From positions 2,954,501-3,018,500 of the forward strand of contig JAJFZO010000094.1 of the NCBI GenBank assembly GCA_021397835.1: a stretch of 64,000 nt of DNA, written 5' to 3'. Positions 39,281 through 52,100 of the stretch are shown in pieces. The notes under the pieces are model-generated. The model had not been told where the DNA came from. It searched no databases and was given only the letters and a program-made list of their open reading frames with translations. The DNA is from Moringa oleifera (taxonomy: Eukaryota > Streptophyta > Magnoliopsida > Brassicales > Moringaceae). Made by a program: the position numbers and the translations under genes. Position 1 is the stretch's first letter. The number at the start of each line of letters is the position of its first letter.

Positions 39281-39700
39281 TTCTGGAAGAAAATTTCATC
39301 CAACTCGGCGTGCACGTTGGTGTTTGTGTTACAAAGAGATCGAGAAGAAAAGAGAGAGGTTAGTATGTCATTGACAAGAGACAGAGGGAGCAGAATGAGA
39401 AGAGAAACAAGTTGGTTTGCCCAGAAGGGAACCTTAACAGAAGAATGTAAGCGAGAATGCACAAGAAGATGCTTCCCCTGCTTCGCACAGAGACAGCATC
39501 AAACTAATTACATACACACAGATACAGAGGAAGAGAGAGAGAGAGGGAGTTTTTGCATTTTGTTTTTTTCCTCCTTTTTTATACACGAGAGCATAATCTT
39601 TCGGGTCCTTCCCATTTTTAAACAGAAAATGTTCTTCTAATACTGCTCTCCACTTTGAAATCCGTGAGAGGTTTTTCCGATAAGTGAACTAAACGGAGTT
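39281..39700 (-). promoter_or_regulatory. 5' leader and promoter of the PRAF gene
   Basis: Near-average GC with a short GA run (39530-39545; CT on the coding strand) upstream of the ATG at 39280, fitting a leader. No confident TATA box. A 125-codon plus-strand frame here (39263-39640) is treated as chance antisense. Confidence 0.4.
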
Positions 39701-42700
39701 GCACGTGTGCACTGTATCACATGGGTTTTTCTTCCATTTGGCTTAATTTTTATATGATTTATTACCGCATCCACATGCATTTCTTTGTCTTTTTCTTCAT
39801 TCCATTTTTATTTTAATACTGAATCATTTGGATAATTAAATAAGAGACTTATCACTCTTTTTTAAAAAATCGTGATTAATTACCATTCCACGTGTCAAAC
39901 ACCCTTTCAATATGAGCTATTCACTCATATTGCCAAAAAGAAAAAAAGAAAAAATTAAAAACACTTTTGGTAGATAATCAGCTAATTAGGTAACTAACTC
40001 TTGATTATTCAAATTAAAAAGTCAAAGATTAGCAAGAGCGTAATGCACGGTAATTTCCTTGCCATGATATAAAAATTGTGGTACATCGGACTTTCTTACA
40101 ATTTGAGTTGGAAAATCCATGATTAGAGCCCAAAAATCATTCTATTTACTGATAAATTGCCAAAATTTGTGTTATTTTACTTATTTTAATACAAATTCCG
40201 CAACAAATCTTGACAAAAAAAAAAACCAAATTGTAAGGCACGGATTATGTCTTTTATTAATTTATTTCATTTTCATAATCCCAATATTTGTGAAATTTAT
40301 TTGGTTTTTTAAATCATTTTAATTAATAGAAGATTCAAAAAACAATTATTAACTTATAAAATCTTAAATTTAAAATTCATAATAATTTTAATAATTTTTT
40401 AAAATTCAAAATTTGAATTTATTCTATAAACTAACACTTGTCTATCATTAAATTAAATTTTTTTAAAAAATTGTGTTCATCAAGTTTATTTTTTAAAATT
40501 TATTTAAATGAAGATGATGGATGGGGGAAAGTTATAAAAGAAAAAGTATCCCATGGGCATCTGGTGGCTGGTTTCTGTTGGAGTGCAGAGAAAAGGGGGA
40601 GGGGAAGTGAGAGTAATATCTGGTGGCTAGCATTAAAAGTGCCCAAAACACAAGAAGTTGAGGTGACTGTTTTTTATTTTAAAAAATTAATTTAATTCTC
40701 ACTTTTCTTATTAATATTTTATTTATCAACAAGAATAAATATTTTTTAATTTAAAACTCTCTCGGTCATTTTGTCAAACAGCTGATGAACATGGCAGAGA
40801 TTAGGTGATGTGCATATGCATGAATGAGATAGGAGTCTTTGTCCATGAAATTTGAAAGCATTATAAAATAAAACCAAGATTGCGGGCTACGCATTTAGGC
40901 ATAATCAATCACTCTGTTCTTAACTTAAACCCATAGACTCACTTGCATGTGACACACCTCATTATATTGTTTTAATTAATTCTTTAATCATAATTATTAA
41001 TAAATCACACATGGGTGATCATTGATTGAGCCAAAGATCAGGTTCAATTTTTTTAATTAAGATGTTTTGTTAATTTAAACAGTATTAATTTTTTAATAAA
41101 ATTATAATGTTGATCATTTGACAAATTTAATAATTTAAATTTTTTATTAATATTATATAATATTTTATTAAAAAATTCAGTAAACACTTTAAATCAATAG
41201 AGAATTTTCATTCTTTCTTTTTCTAATGATTAGGAATCAAGATTTTATGTTAGAAATCAATATCTTTCACTAAATTTTTTAAGAGATCATGGAGCGTGAT
41301 ATTTTAATAAAATTAATTATAAATATTATATATTTTTAATTTTTATGTTATCATTATAATTGACTAAAATATTCTTTAAAGTTTTTATTTATTTTTTTAT
41401 GTTGACTTAGATTAATTTAAATTATATTATTTTTTTAAAAATGATGGAATATATATTTTTTAAACGAATTGATCATATTCCATAATCTTTAACTAATTAA
41501 AACGTAATAAGCCAACGAGGTACATGCATGGACGAACTGATCGAGCATGTTCGGAGGCCTCGAAGGCCACCTCCTAGTGACCCTAAGCAGCAAACATATG
41601 CTATTAACTTCCATGCTTTTGTGCCCACCCCTATGTTTTTAGCCACATGACATGCTTCATTGCCCTCACCAAAATAATTTCCTAAGAATTCATACCAAAA
41701 TAGAGACCAACAATTTGAGGCAAAAATTCTCAATTTTGATTCTCGGAAGTGGTGAGCCCAAAGCAATGGCATGTGAGGTCGAATCATTTGGTCCAGTAAA
41801 AAGTAACATTTTTCTTTTTTAATCTCTTCTTTTGCTTTTACTGTATGCCTCCTTTTTAGTAATTTTGCCTCTTCTCTTTTTGTCAGATTTTGTTATCATG
41901 CAAACTCAACCAGTTCTCTTTTCTTTTTCTGTGTTTTTCTTTTGGGCTGAGAGAAACATTGTTATTTTCAATTTTAATCATTATTATAAAGAAAAAAACT
42001 GGTAGTTTATGTTATGTTTGGGGTACTAATATCATGTTATAGATATAAAAAATTTAATCTTTATTTATTGAAGTGAATTTCGAATAATAAAAATGATGTT
42101 TTTAAAATTAAGCAAATCGAGATCACAATTAATAAATTATATACTTTAAAAACACAATTTTGGAAACTAAATTGAATCAATTGACCTGATCAGTTGAAGT
42201 GTGAAGTAGATTTTTAATTGGGTTGATATATTTAAAATTAATTTTACTTATTTATGTCATTAAGATGATATCATTTTATTATAAATATAATAAATTTTTA
42301 TAAAAAATTAAAGATAAATTTTGTTTTAAACTTTGATTTTTGCACTCTTTTTTTAATTAAATTTTAATTTCTAAAATATTTTCGAATAAACTTTTATCTA
42401 TCAATTTTTCCTAAATTAAATCTTGTGAAAATGATTATGAAAACTTAATGGTATTTTCATTATTAAAATGCTTAAAAATTTACTCAAATAGATTATAAAC
42501 TTTCAAATTTGATTAATATTTTACTAATGAGCTATTTTTATAAATTTTTAAAATTTTTGATAATATAAATTTTTTAAGAATATATTTTTAATATTCAAAA
42601 AATTTAATTTAATTTTCGTGATGGTATTTGAAATATTTTTTCTATCTCTAAAAAAAATTAAATTTAAATTTATTTTAAAAAATATTTAATTTAAATATTT

Positions 42701-44054
42701 TTTTAATTTTAATTTTTTAATAATGTTGAATTTAAATAAAATTTGTTTGAATATATTTTAAAAATTAAAATTTATGTAAAGATATTTTATAAGTTAAAAT
42801 TTGATTAAAAAGAGAACAAAAATCAGATCTTTAATAATATTTATTCAAAAATTAAAAATTAAAAAACTTAAAAGCAGAATATTAAAAAATATTTTTAATA
42901 ATAATTTATTTTTAAAATCATTTTTTATTTTTATATTATTTATTTTAATAATATATATTTAAACATTATATTTAATTATTCTATCATCGCAATTTAATTT
43001 TTTATTCGATTTTAATTGGATCACTTACTCTTAAATTTTTTAATTTTCAGTTTAATAAAAAAAAATTTTTTTTTTTAAAGGAATCAAGGCCCTGGGCATG
43101 AGATTGTGGATCTGATGATATTTTAAGTTAGAGAACTGAGTTGCGGCTAAACTTAGAAACCAAAAATAAGGTCCTAAAATTAAAACTAAGATCTAAAACA
43201 AAATCTTATATTAAGTGCTTTTTTTTTTACAATATTGATGTTAACGTACAAAATTAAAAAGCTTATTTTAAAAAAAAAGAAATTTTGATTCAATTTTTAT
43301 AGAGTATGTTGGCTCACTTTTTTTTTTTTTTCTTACGGGACAGAATTGCATTCAGTTAAATGATGGTTAAACTGTAAAAAGGGCGAAACTTTTTAAGGTT
43401 AATGATAGTGTCTTTGTGGGGTGTAAATCTTTCTAAGAACGGTATGAAACGACAAAATATAGACAATTAGTCTTTTTTATTTATTTTTTTTTCTGGTACG
43501 GATTTTGGGCCCAAATAAAAAATAAAAAGAAAAAGTTCCAAACAGAATATACTTAAGTGGGTCTTGAAGCTAAACACGTCCTTCCAACATTTTGATCCAC
43601 TCAAGTTCCCTACTCCTCGTAATTCAGACCACAAAAAATCAGCACATCATGTCACAAACGCAGAGAGATACTTAGAGAGAAAAAAAGTGTAATTCATTTT
43701 ACAATGGCAGTCAAGCTTTTATTTATTTGATGGAAAAATTGATCCAAATAAATTTTCTATTGATATGATTTTGTGTAAATTTTTTATTATAAAATTTAAA
43801 AAATATTTATATAATTTATAATGGTAATTTTTAAATAAAATTTAATCATCATTTTTATTAAATTAATATGTATCATAATAAGATAATATTTTCTTATTAT
43901 TAGTAAGATAATCATACAAAAATAAATTTATACTTTTAAATTAAAATTTAAAATTAATTATATTAAGAATATATATTTTTTATTTGCTATCTCAAACATA
44001 AATTTATAAAAAATTATATTTATTTAAAATTTATATTTTTATTAAAATTTTAAT
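39701..44054. other. AT-rich intergenic region
   Basis: No convincing gene. A block at 41490-41800 has higher GC and a 96-codon minus-strand frame (41787-41497, MIRPHMPLLWAHH…) with no recognised family. A region near 42640-42780 looks like a reversed, decayed copy of the left-end AT-rich module. Long A/T runs occur at 43060-43080 and 43318-43332. Confidence 0.45.
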
Positions 44055-44380
44055 GTAAAAATTTTTTATATAATTTTTGTTAATATTAATATTTTGTACA
44101 TATACGTGACGTATATATAATTTTTACTTATATAATTATTTTTATATATTTTTAAAATACTATTAAAATAAACAAAATATTATTTTTTATATCAAAATTT
44201 AGTAAAAATATATAAAATATTAATATATAAAAATAAAATAATATTTTATTATTTTATTTATTTTGATAGTGTTTTAAAAAAATATTATGATAATCGCACA
44301 AGTAAAAATTATATATGTATTTTTTATGTACGTAAAATTATTAATATTAATAAAAATTATAGATAAAAGTTTATAATTAA
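44055..44380 (+). mobile_element. MITE-like element, copy 3
   Basis: Same orientation as copy 1. Left arm TATATATAATTTTTACTTAT and ATACTATTAAAATAAACAAA; centre ATATCAAAATTTAGTAAAAA; right arm AAGTAAAAATTATATATGTA. Arms also share the outer word TTAATATTAAT. Confidence 0.6.
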
Positions 44381-46100
44381 GTTTTAACAAAATATAAGTT
44401 TTTAATAAATATATTTTTTATAAATTTTGATTTGAGATCTTAAACAAAATACTAGTTTTTCTTATGTAATTAACTTTAAAATTTGTAAAATAAATATTAA
44501 TTAATATTAATAATTTAATATTTTTAATATAAAATTTTTATCCTAAAAATTTTATTAATTTTAACATTTACGACTTTTTTGACTTAAAAGAAGAATATAT
44601 TTTTGTAACAGTTAATTTTTTTTCTTTTAATAAAATGTCCTGACAAAAAACATATAAAAAGAATATAATAAATGTATCATATTTATTTAATTAATTAGAA
44701 GAAAATTTAAATGTGAAAGTGATATGAATATTAATACAATTTACGAGATGAAAGTCTATATTTTAAAAAAAATAAAATATGAGTGCTTAATTGATATAAC
44801 TTTTTTATAAATTTTAATATGAAAATTTGGGTAAAATACAAATTTTTACGATACAATTAACTCTAAAATTGTCGAATTTATAGTTAATTAATCTTACATT
44901 CATTATTGATCATTGCAAAATTCATGAATCAATAGTTATGTAACACAATTCATTATATGACATTTCATTTTTTAAAAAATTGATCAAACAGTCATGATAT
45001 GCCATTTTTTAAAATCCAAAATTTACTTGCATTTTTTCTTATGGTTTTCTCTTAATTTTATGATAATTATTTTTGTTATTACAAATCTGAAGTGATGGAT
45101 GATATTGAAATACCTATTTCTGTATCAATTTAGGCATCCCAAAAGAAAAAAAAAAGATTTAGTCAGAATATTGTAATTAAAAATTATTTTTCATTTTGAT
45201 TAACGGTAAAAATGTGTGAATAAAATAAGAAAAAAATAATTGCATATTATAGGCAAAAACTATATATTAGAAATTTATATTTATTGAATAAAAAATATGA
45301 AATAAAAAAAATGAATAATGTAAATGGAGATAGCAGGGGATCTAGCTTGTCCATATAACCCCAACCAAAAAGCATATAAAGAAGCTGAGAGCTATCAGAT
45401 GTCACGCCTCATCAGCTGACACATGTCTAATCTTCATAAAGCAAGCACTACCCAGTACTGCCACCCCACTTTGCTTGTCATTTTTCCCTCTGATATTATT
45501 TTTATTTAATAAATTATTAAATGTACTAATACTTTTAAATATAAATCAAATCTGAAATCCCTTATAAAATTATATATTATATAATATTTAAGTACATTTT
45601 AATCCCATAAATTAGTTTTAAAGTGAATAAGATTAATTTTTGAGAGATAAAATTGTGGTATGTATTGATAAGGATTAATGTTAATGCCCCCAGAGTAGAC
45701 TCAAGAGTGATCTTTGTCCATTCTCATTTCTCAGTGTCCTCTTTGTCTTCTTTTCTTCCCCTTCTTCCTCTTTTTTTTTTTTTTTTTGCAACCTTAACCT
45801 TTCAATTTCCTTAGGAGACATAATAGAAACTCCATGGCCATTACCCACACCTTATCTGTGTTTGATATTACATATTTCTTGATGTAGTTTGATATTACAT
45901 ATTTGGTAGGACTTGGGAAATTCAAATTATAAAATTAGAAGATTGTCAAAACCCTTGATGTGAGGACAGCATATATCTACCTAACATAAGTTGATGGGTT
46001 ACATCCAAATTGGAAAACCATGCATCTTTCTGCCTCAATTTCAAACAAATACAGTGCATCATTATTGATTTCCAATCAAATGTCTTAATTTCTACATCAA
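44381..46100. other. Intergenic stretch, mostly AT-rich
   Basis: A short block of average GC at 45340-45490 contains CATATAAAGAAG, which could be a TATA box, followed by pyrimidine-rich DNA at 45720-45790, but no open frame follows. A 27-bp direct duplication (TTTGATATTACATATTT twice) is at 45859-45904. Nothing else seen. Confidence 0.4.
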
Positions 46101-48010
46101 TTATTTTGGGTTCACCCTACTACTCTACCGTACTAGCCCACAACGACAATAACCAAACTTCGCTTTCAAAACTTTAGTGCCATGAACACCCTAATAACCT
46201 CCATCCGCAAAATGTTGGCTACCTCTATTTACTTATCCGAGTGGTACTACATCCTACGAAAGTGAAAAATGCTTTAGGGTAAAATAACGGAACCTATCAA
46301 CTTCAAAAATTTGTCCTTATTTCGGTTTAGTTTCTTGGTCGGCATGAGTAAATAACTACTGCACCTAATGTTGAATGGAGAATATAGGTTAAAGAGTGTC
46401 CTGTTGGGTAGGGTAAAGGCATGCAATAGAAAAAGCCTAGGTTGAACTCATTTGGGCAAAATGGAAGCAGTGGCGCAGACAGAGGGTGGGTTGGCCCATG
46501 TGCATCGTCTCGTGTTTTCAGCAACTTAAAATCAGTAAAAGATGTTAATCTTTGTTAATAATACGGTTGAGCTTTCATTCATGTATATTTTTGAACAAAA
46601 AAAATTTGATTAAGGACTCTTATTAATGGGACAGTTGAAAGGGGGAAAGGGTGCATGTCCTCCATGCGGGTAGTATTCCTCTTGTGCAAGAGGCGAGGGA
46701 GGAAGTTGGGATTTCGGCTATTTTTGACGGCATTCAATTAAAAGCCATATGCGTCTTCATGTCCAGATGCCCCTGGAAGACCTTACAAAGCCACATTGGG
46801 GCTGTTCTAATAGACAAGCAGTAGCAGACATGCTTGAAAGCTGCTTCACCCACAACTCTCTGTCCATTCCAAGACAATCATCACATGATCATCCCTTTGT
46901 CAAATCTTTGATATCTTCGGTGACTGCCAGGTGGGCTCCTTGATCGTCAACCTGTCTGCTGTTGCCCTGCATGGCTTATCTTCCACCGCTGCCATTACCC
47001 ACAATCTTGTTGATAAAAATCAAATTTTTTACCAATCTGAATTGTACTGATTCAATCTGCTGATCTAAACTGTATTAGTTTCTTTTTGCTTTCAGGATTA
47101 TGCTTGAGATTAATTTGTGTGTAGCTGTAAACCCTGTAAAAACAATACAAAATGGGTAGAAGATCTGACTGAGTTATTTAATACTTGAACAGCAAAAGAA
47201 TTGGCCGAAAAAGATGTTGGTTTCATGAATGGGCCTGAATCGATCTTGTCCTTTTCGACCAGGGGCACTATACCGTACCACTTTTATTCCAGCTTGGAAT
47301 GACCCAAATCCTACCAGGTAATTATACTGACAAGCCAGGTTTAGGTCTCATTCAGAGGCTCCACGTCCCACTGTCCCAGATGACCCAAAGCCTACCAGGT
47401 AATTCAACTGACAAGCCAGCAGCCGCACTGAATGACTCATTTAACTACAATTCAGTACACCTAGTGAAGAAGAAAACATTAACAATGTCTTGTCTTCCCA
47501 GATAAAATACTTTTTATAACTCTCTTCCACCCACTACCAGACAGGCTATTCATTACAGGGTCAGTTGAAGAATCTGAGGGTTTGAATCATAATCATGTGT
47601 AGACAAAGTTTGTCAGATTTTGATTTTGATAGTAAATATGGTCAGATTCCAAGTAGATTAATTCGAATTGGTCGAATGGCTGATTTGATTTCAAAATATT
47701 AAGCTCAAATTAACATGTTTTGTAAATGAATCAATCAAGTCTGATCAACTTTTAGAAACAGATTGAGCCAAAAATTGATGGCGAAATCCAGTCCATTACA
47801 GAACAGAAACTCAACTGAGCTGTCCTGGAAGCCCATTATTGAAGGAAATTCCAAGCCCAAATTCTAGCCATATGAACTTACCTGAGCCCAACCAGTGTGG
47901 TCTCTTCTCTTTAAGATTCAACCTGAATGCCCAATCAATTAACTAAACATGTGAACCTTGGGCTTCCCAGCCCGACCCGAACCGGCGAGGAACAATCGTG
48001 GAAGAGAGAA
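46101..48010. other. GC-richer non-genic island of unknown origin
   Basis: About 1.9 kb of near-average GC between AT-rich flanks. Short frames at 46327-46524 (minus), 46749-46943 and 47299-47505 (plus) and an open run of about 60 codons from 46645 on the plus strand (…PLVQEAREEVGISAIFDG…) show no family I can name. It may be a relic of a gene or transposon, or a non-coding transcript. Confidence 0.35.
47299..47421 (+). repeat. Two 40-bp direct repeats 82 bp apart
   Basis: ATGACCCAAA.CCTACCAGG then TAATT.AACTGACAAGCCAG (one mismatch region) occurs at about 47299-47338 and 47381-47420. Confidence 0.85.
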
Positions 48011-49180
48011 GGTTATTATTTAAGGCCATCTCCCACCATTTAACACTAAATTTAATAACATTTTAGCATTTTTTTAATCTATTTATATTAAATTAGTATT
48101 ATAAATATTATCTTAATAAAATTTTGTAATATTTATCAATAAATAATATCTATAACAGTAATTGATTTGATTTAATTTTTTAATTAATTTATTTTAGATA
48201 AATAAATATTTTTTAGTAAATTAAAATTTTAAAGTAATTTTTTAAATCCAATAATTTATCGATCTAATATTTATTTACTTAATCTTTAACACTCATTTTT
48301 TAACAAATAATTTTTTACATAATTTTTTAAATTGGTGTTTTTTGTCTAATTTTTATTTAATTATTTTTACGAGTTAATGATATTTTAAAGATATTATGTG
48401 ATAATTTTTGAATAGAGTGATTTGAAATAAATAGTTCAGATTGATATTAACATTTTATTACATAATTTATATAAAAAAAAATAAAATTACTAACATATTA
48501 TAGCATTTAATTTTTTGAATTATCATGCTGATCTCACAAATATTCAAGTAATACATTATGAAGTACAAAATGAGCCTATCTTTTATTTGTTTATATCAAT
48601 TAAATTTTTTTGAAATCTGGTAGATTATTATTGTTGAAGTGATTTGATTATAATCAATATTCTAATTTGAATCTATGTTTCACTAATTTGTTATTACATT
48701 TATTTTCATTGTAGCTTTAATTAGAGTGAATTTTTAATTTTAATATTTATTCAGAGATCAAATTAATTATATCATAATTTTTTAATTTAATTAATAATTT
48801 ATTTATTTTATATTAAAATACATACAATTATGACATTAATAAAATATCTATTTAATAGTAATAATAATTTAAATAAATTAAGTTTTACAGTATATATTGC
48901 TCTTGTTTTGAAATTCTAATGAGATATTAATAATATAATTTATATGCTTAATTATTTATTAAAACCTTAAATTAATTAAAAATTTAAAAAATAATAATCG
49001 TTAATATAATAAAAACTAATTTTTTCCCTTTGCAGATAGATGATCATCATCATAGCCGTCGCTTTGAACTCACCTCCAAATGTTATCCATTTTGAACGAA
49101 CTTTAAGCCCAAGCAGCCTGTTCTCCTCTTAGTACACAGAACTCTTTAGTGTTTAACATAGCCGTTTTGTAGTACTACCA
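48011..49180. other. AT-rich spacer and promoter of the TTC27-like gene
   Basis: 48030-49020 is AT-rich and empty of recognisable features. From 49030 GC rises; this last 150 bp should hold the core promoter and leader. Confidence 0.45.
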
Positions 49181-52100
49181 ATGTCCTCCCTAAACCCCAA
49201 TGCCCCAAGGCGTTCTCTTTCTGGTAGCTACATGGCTGAACCGGAAGTCCTAATTCTACGCGGTTACGAGCTCCGACTCCTAAGATGTACCCTATCTCCT
49301 CCGCCTTCTGATTGTCTGCCTCCATCCCAGTTGTCCGATGACCAGAACCCCTGGGCCAGTAGTCCTCTCCACGTTCTTATCAATGACCTCCTTAACTCCA
49401 TCGAGACCGGGAACTATCTCCGGGCTCTTTCCTCGGACGCGGCGCAACTGGCCCTTGGTTCTTCCGAGTTCGAATTCGACGATTCTGCCGAGTCTGCTGA
49501 CGAGGTCTACTCCGAGCTGGTCGGCCGTGTTGAATCCTTTGTGGTGAAAGATTCCAGGGACGACGAGGACAAAGCTTGCAGGGCCATTCTGGTGATGTGC
49601 ATAGCAGTTGCAGCATTTTTTTGGTTTACTCAATGTAACTTGACTGGGTGAGTAACTGTGTTTAACTGTTCAACCTAATTTGGTTCTTGGTGTTGATAAT
49701 TGAATGTTGAAATTTTGAATTAATAGACCGTTGGAGAAGTTGCCAAAATGTCCTCTTCCATTCAGAGCTTCAGACAGTAGCGAAATAGTGGAATGGGAGA
49801 ATTGGGCGCGAAATCAGCTCATGTCTGCTGGCTCTGACTTGTTTGGAAAGTTCTCTAATCTTCAGGTGCTACGTTTTCCAACATGTGCTTTTATATATTT
49901 GTATTCATAAACATATTCACTTATATGTACACATGTGTTTTCGTTTATGCATATCAGGGCAAACAACAGTTTCTTTCTATATCAATGTGATATTTTATTT
50001 GCTGGGAATAAATTTGGTTATACTCTCACTGTCAGCTTTCTGATTAACCGCCTGAATGATTGTCAGTTTGATGCTTAAACTATGTCATCTAGCAATTTTC
50101 TTATGTAAAAGTGTCATTTGAGATCAATTTTTTGGTGGGACTTTATATTTTTTGAGCAGGGACTTTATGTTGTTTTCATCTGCTTGGAACTAGCCCATGC
50201 ATTCCTTTTAATTATTCCTGTTGCCACCCCTTCATGTTTGCATTCAGTTTTTGATAGATACACAAACTGTGCATCCATGTTTTCTAGTTGCATTTTCTGT
50301 GCTTGTGTGTGTTGTCCAGTCTCTCTTTTAGTCATATAGATAACAACTAAAACTGAATTTTTACATGAATAGATGGGTGCATTCATTTGATAATGACGTT
50401 ATGCGTGTGCTCGTGTTGTGGATCTTTTTGTGTTTAAGTCTGAATGTCCATATGCATATAGTGCATTCAAATGAAGATAGTGCAAGAATCCACCCAATTC
50501 ACTGTGTGTTGTATTAATATGATCCGTGAAAAATCGACTTTATAGCTTAGCTACCATTTGGGGTTACTATTTCTTGATGAATCTGATTTTTTTTTTCCTC
50601 TTAAGTTTAGTTGTTTATCTTCAGTATTTTGGTGGTATTCTGTTTCATCTGACACACTTTTTATTTTTGTCTTGTAGTATTTAATGTTTGCAAAAGTCCA
50701 CCATTTGGGGATGAATCTGACTTTTTTTTTTCCTCCTCTTAAGTTCAGTTCTTTATCTTCAGTATTTTGGTTGTATTATGTTCTATCTGACACACTTTCT
50801 ATTTTTGTCTTGTAGTATTTAGTTTTTGCAAAAGCATTGCTTGTTAGGATGAAAGATTTGTTATTTGAGGCAACCATCTCATCAGCGGTTAGAAGCATTT
50901 CATGGTGGCTGGTTAGGCTCCTACTTATTCATCAGAGAATTTTGGAGGAGCGTTCTTCTTCTTTGTTTGAACTATTGCAAGTTTTTATGGGTGAAACTTT
51001 GCATTGTTTTGGCTCCTTAGAAAAAGTAACAAGTTATTGGGTTGCACAGTTGAAAGATGATGAAGCATCTTCTATTGTCTCAATGCTCCATATGGAAGTA
51101 GGAATAATAGAACACATTTATGGGCGAGTTGATTCTTGCAGGTCAGTTTTGCAGAAAGTTTTTGCATAACAATAGTTTCTTTGCATCCATATTAATTTTG
51201 TTATTGAAAAAATATTGTTGACGAAATATAACTGAGTATTTCACAAACCATACCTTTTATATTCAATTAATGAGGGCCTGAGGGAGGGATCGAGGGAGAG
51301 ACAGAATTATCCTTCTCTCATTTTCATGTTGAGAGGTTTCTCCTATAAAACTTCAATCCGGGAATCGAAGTCATCGTGTGATGCTCACCCATATCCTTTG
51401 GTGAACAAAGAAAAATAGCTCCAACTTTCCATCATACACCATGTCATGGACTGAGTAGGTTTAATATGATCCAAGTTGCATTTAGTACATGCTCCTTCTC
51501 TACCTACTTAGGGGAGAAATAGTGCAGTTCTATAGGATTTTCATGTCTGTTAGGCGAGGTTCTTTGCCTCTGAGAGTACATCTACTTCACAATCTCTTGT
51601 TTCTCTTTTCTTTATTAAATTATTTTTCATTTGCCTTAGGGAAAAGTCCTTGTCCTTTCTCAAAGTACTCTCTGGAAAACCACAACATATCTTCGTTTGC
51701 AATCTCAAATGCTGTCTGCGGTGTTTCAAGTTCTAGTTGCTGTGTCTAACATATTAATTATGCATCTAATGGGCTTTGCTTGTCTTGCTTGTTAGTGTGC
51801 ATTGTGTCAAATGATTGGGATGCAAATTATATTGAAATTTGTAAGTCATAGTTCCGTGAGCTGAACATTTTAGGACGTGCTAGCTTTAGCCTTTGTTTGG
51901 TACTTGATTCGGAAAAAAGTTGAAATTTTTATTTTCAATAGGTTTTAGACTCAATTATATGTTGATATGTGGTTGAACCACTTTATTTGGTAGAATTTGC
52001 TGTAAGTTGTGTTCGAAGGCAGTAATTTTATAAGTTAGTTATTTATAATTTGTACAATGTGGGGATTGTTGAACAAAGGTAGGTTCACTGGTACAGTTGA

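Noticed and set aside
39263..39640. 125-codon plus-strand frame at the PRAF 5' end
   Set aside because: Antisense to the PRAF leader and first exon; Arg/Glu-rich low-complexity product.
49292..49633. 113-codon minus-strand frame (and 74-codon companion) opposite the first TTC27-like exon
   Set aside because: Antisense shadows of a GC-richer coding exon; the plus frame has clear family similarity.
51340..51400. tRNA-like words (…TCCGGGAATCGAAGTC…)
   Set aside because: No cloverleaf arms or anticodon stem could be built around it; it is intronic DNA.
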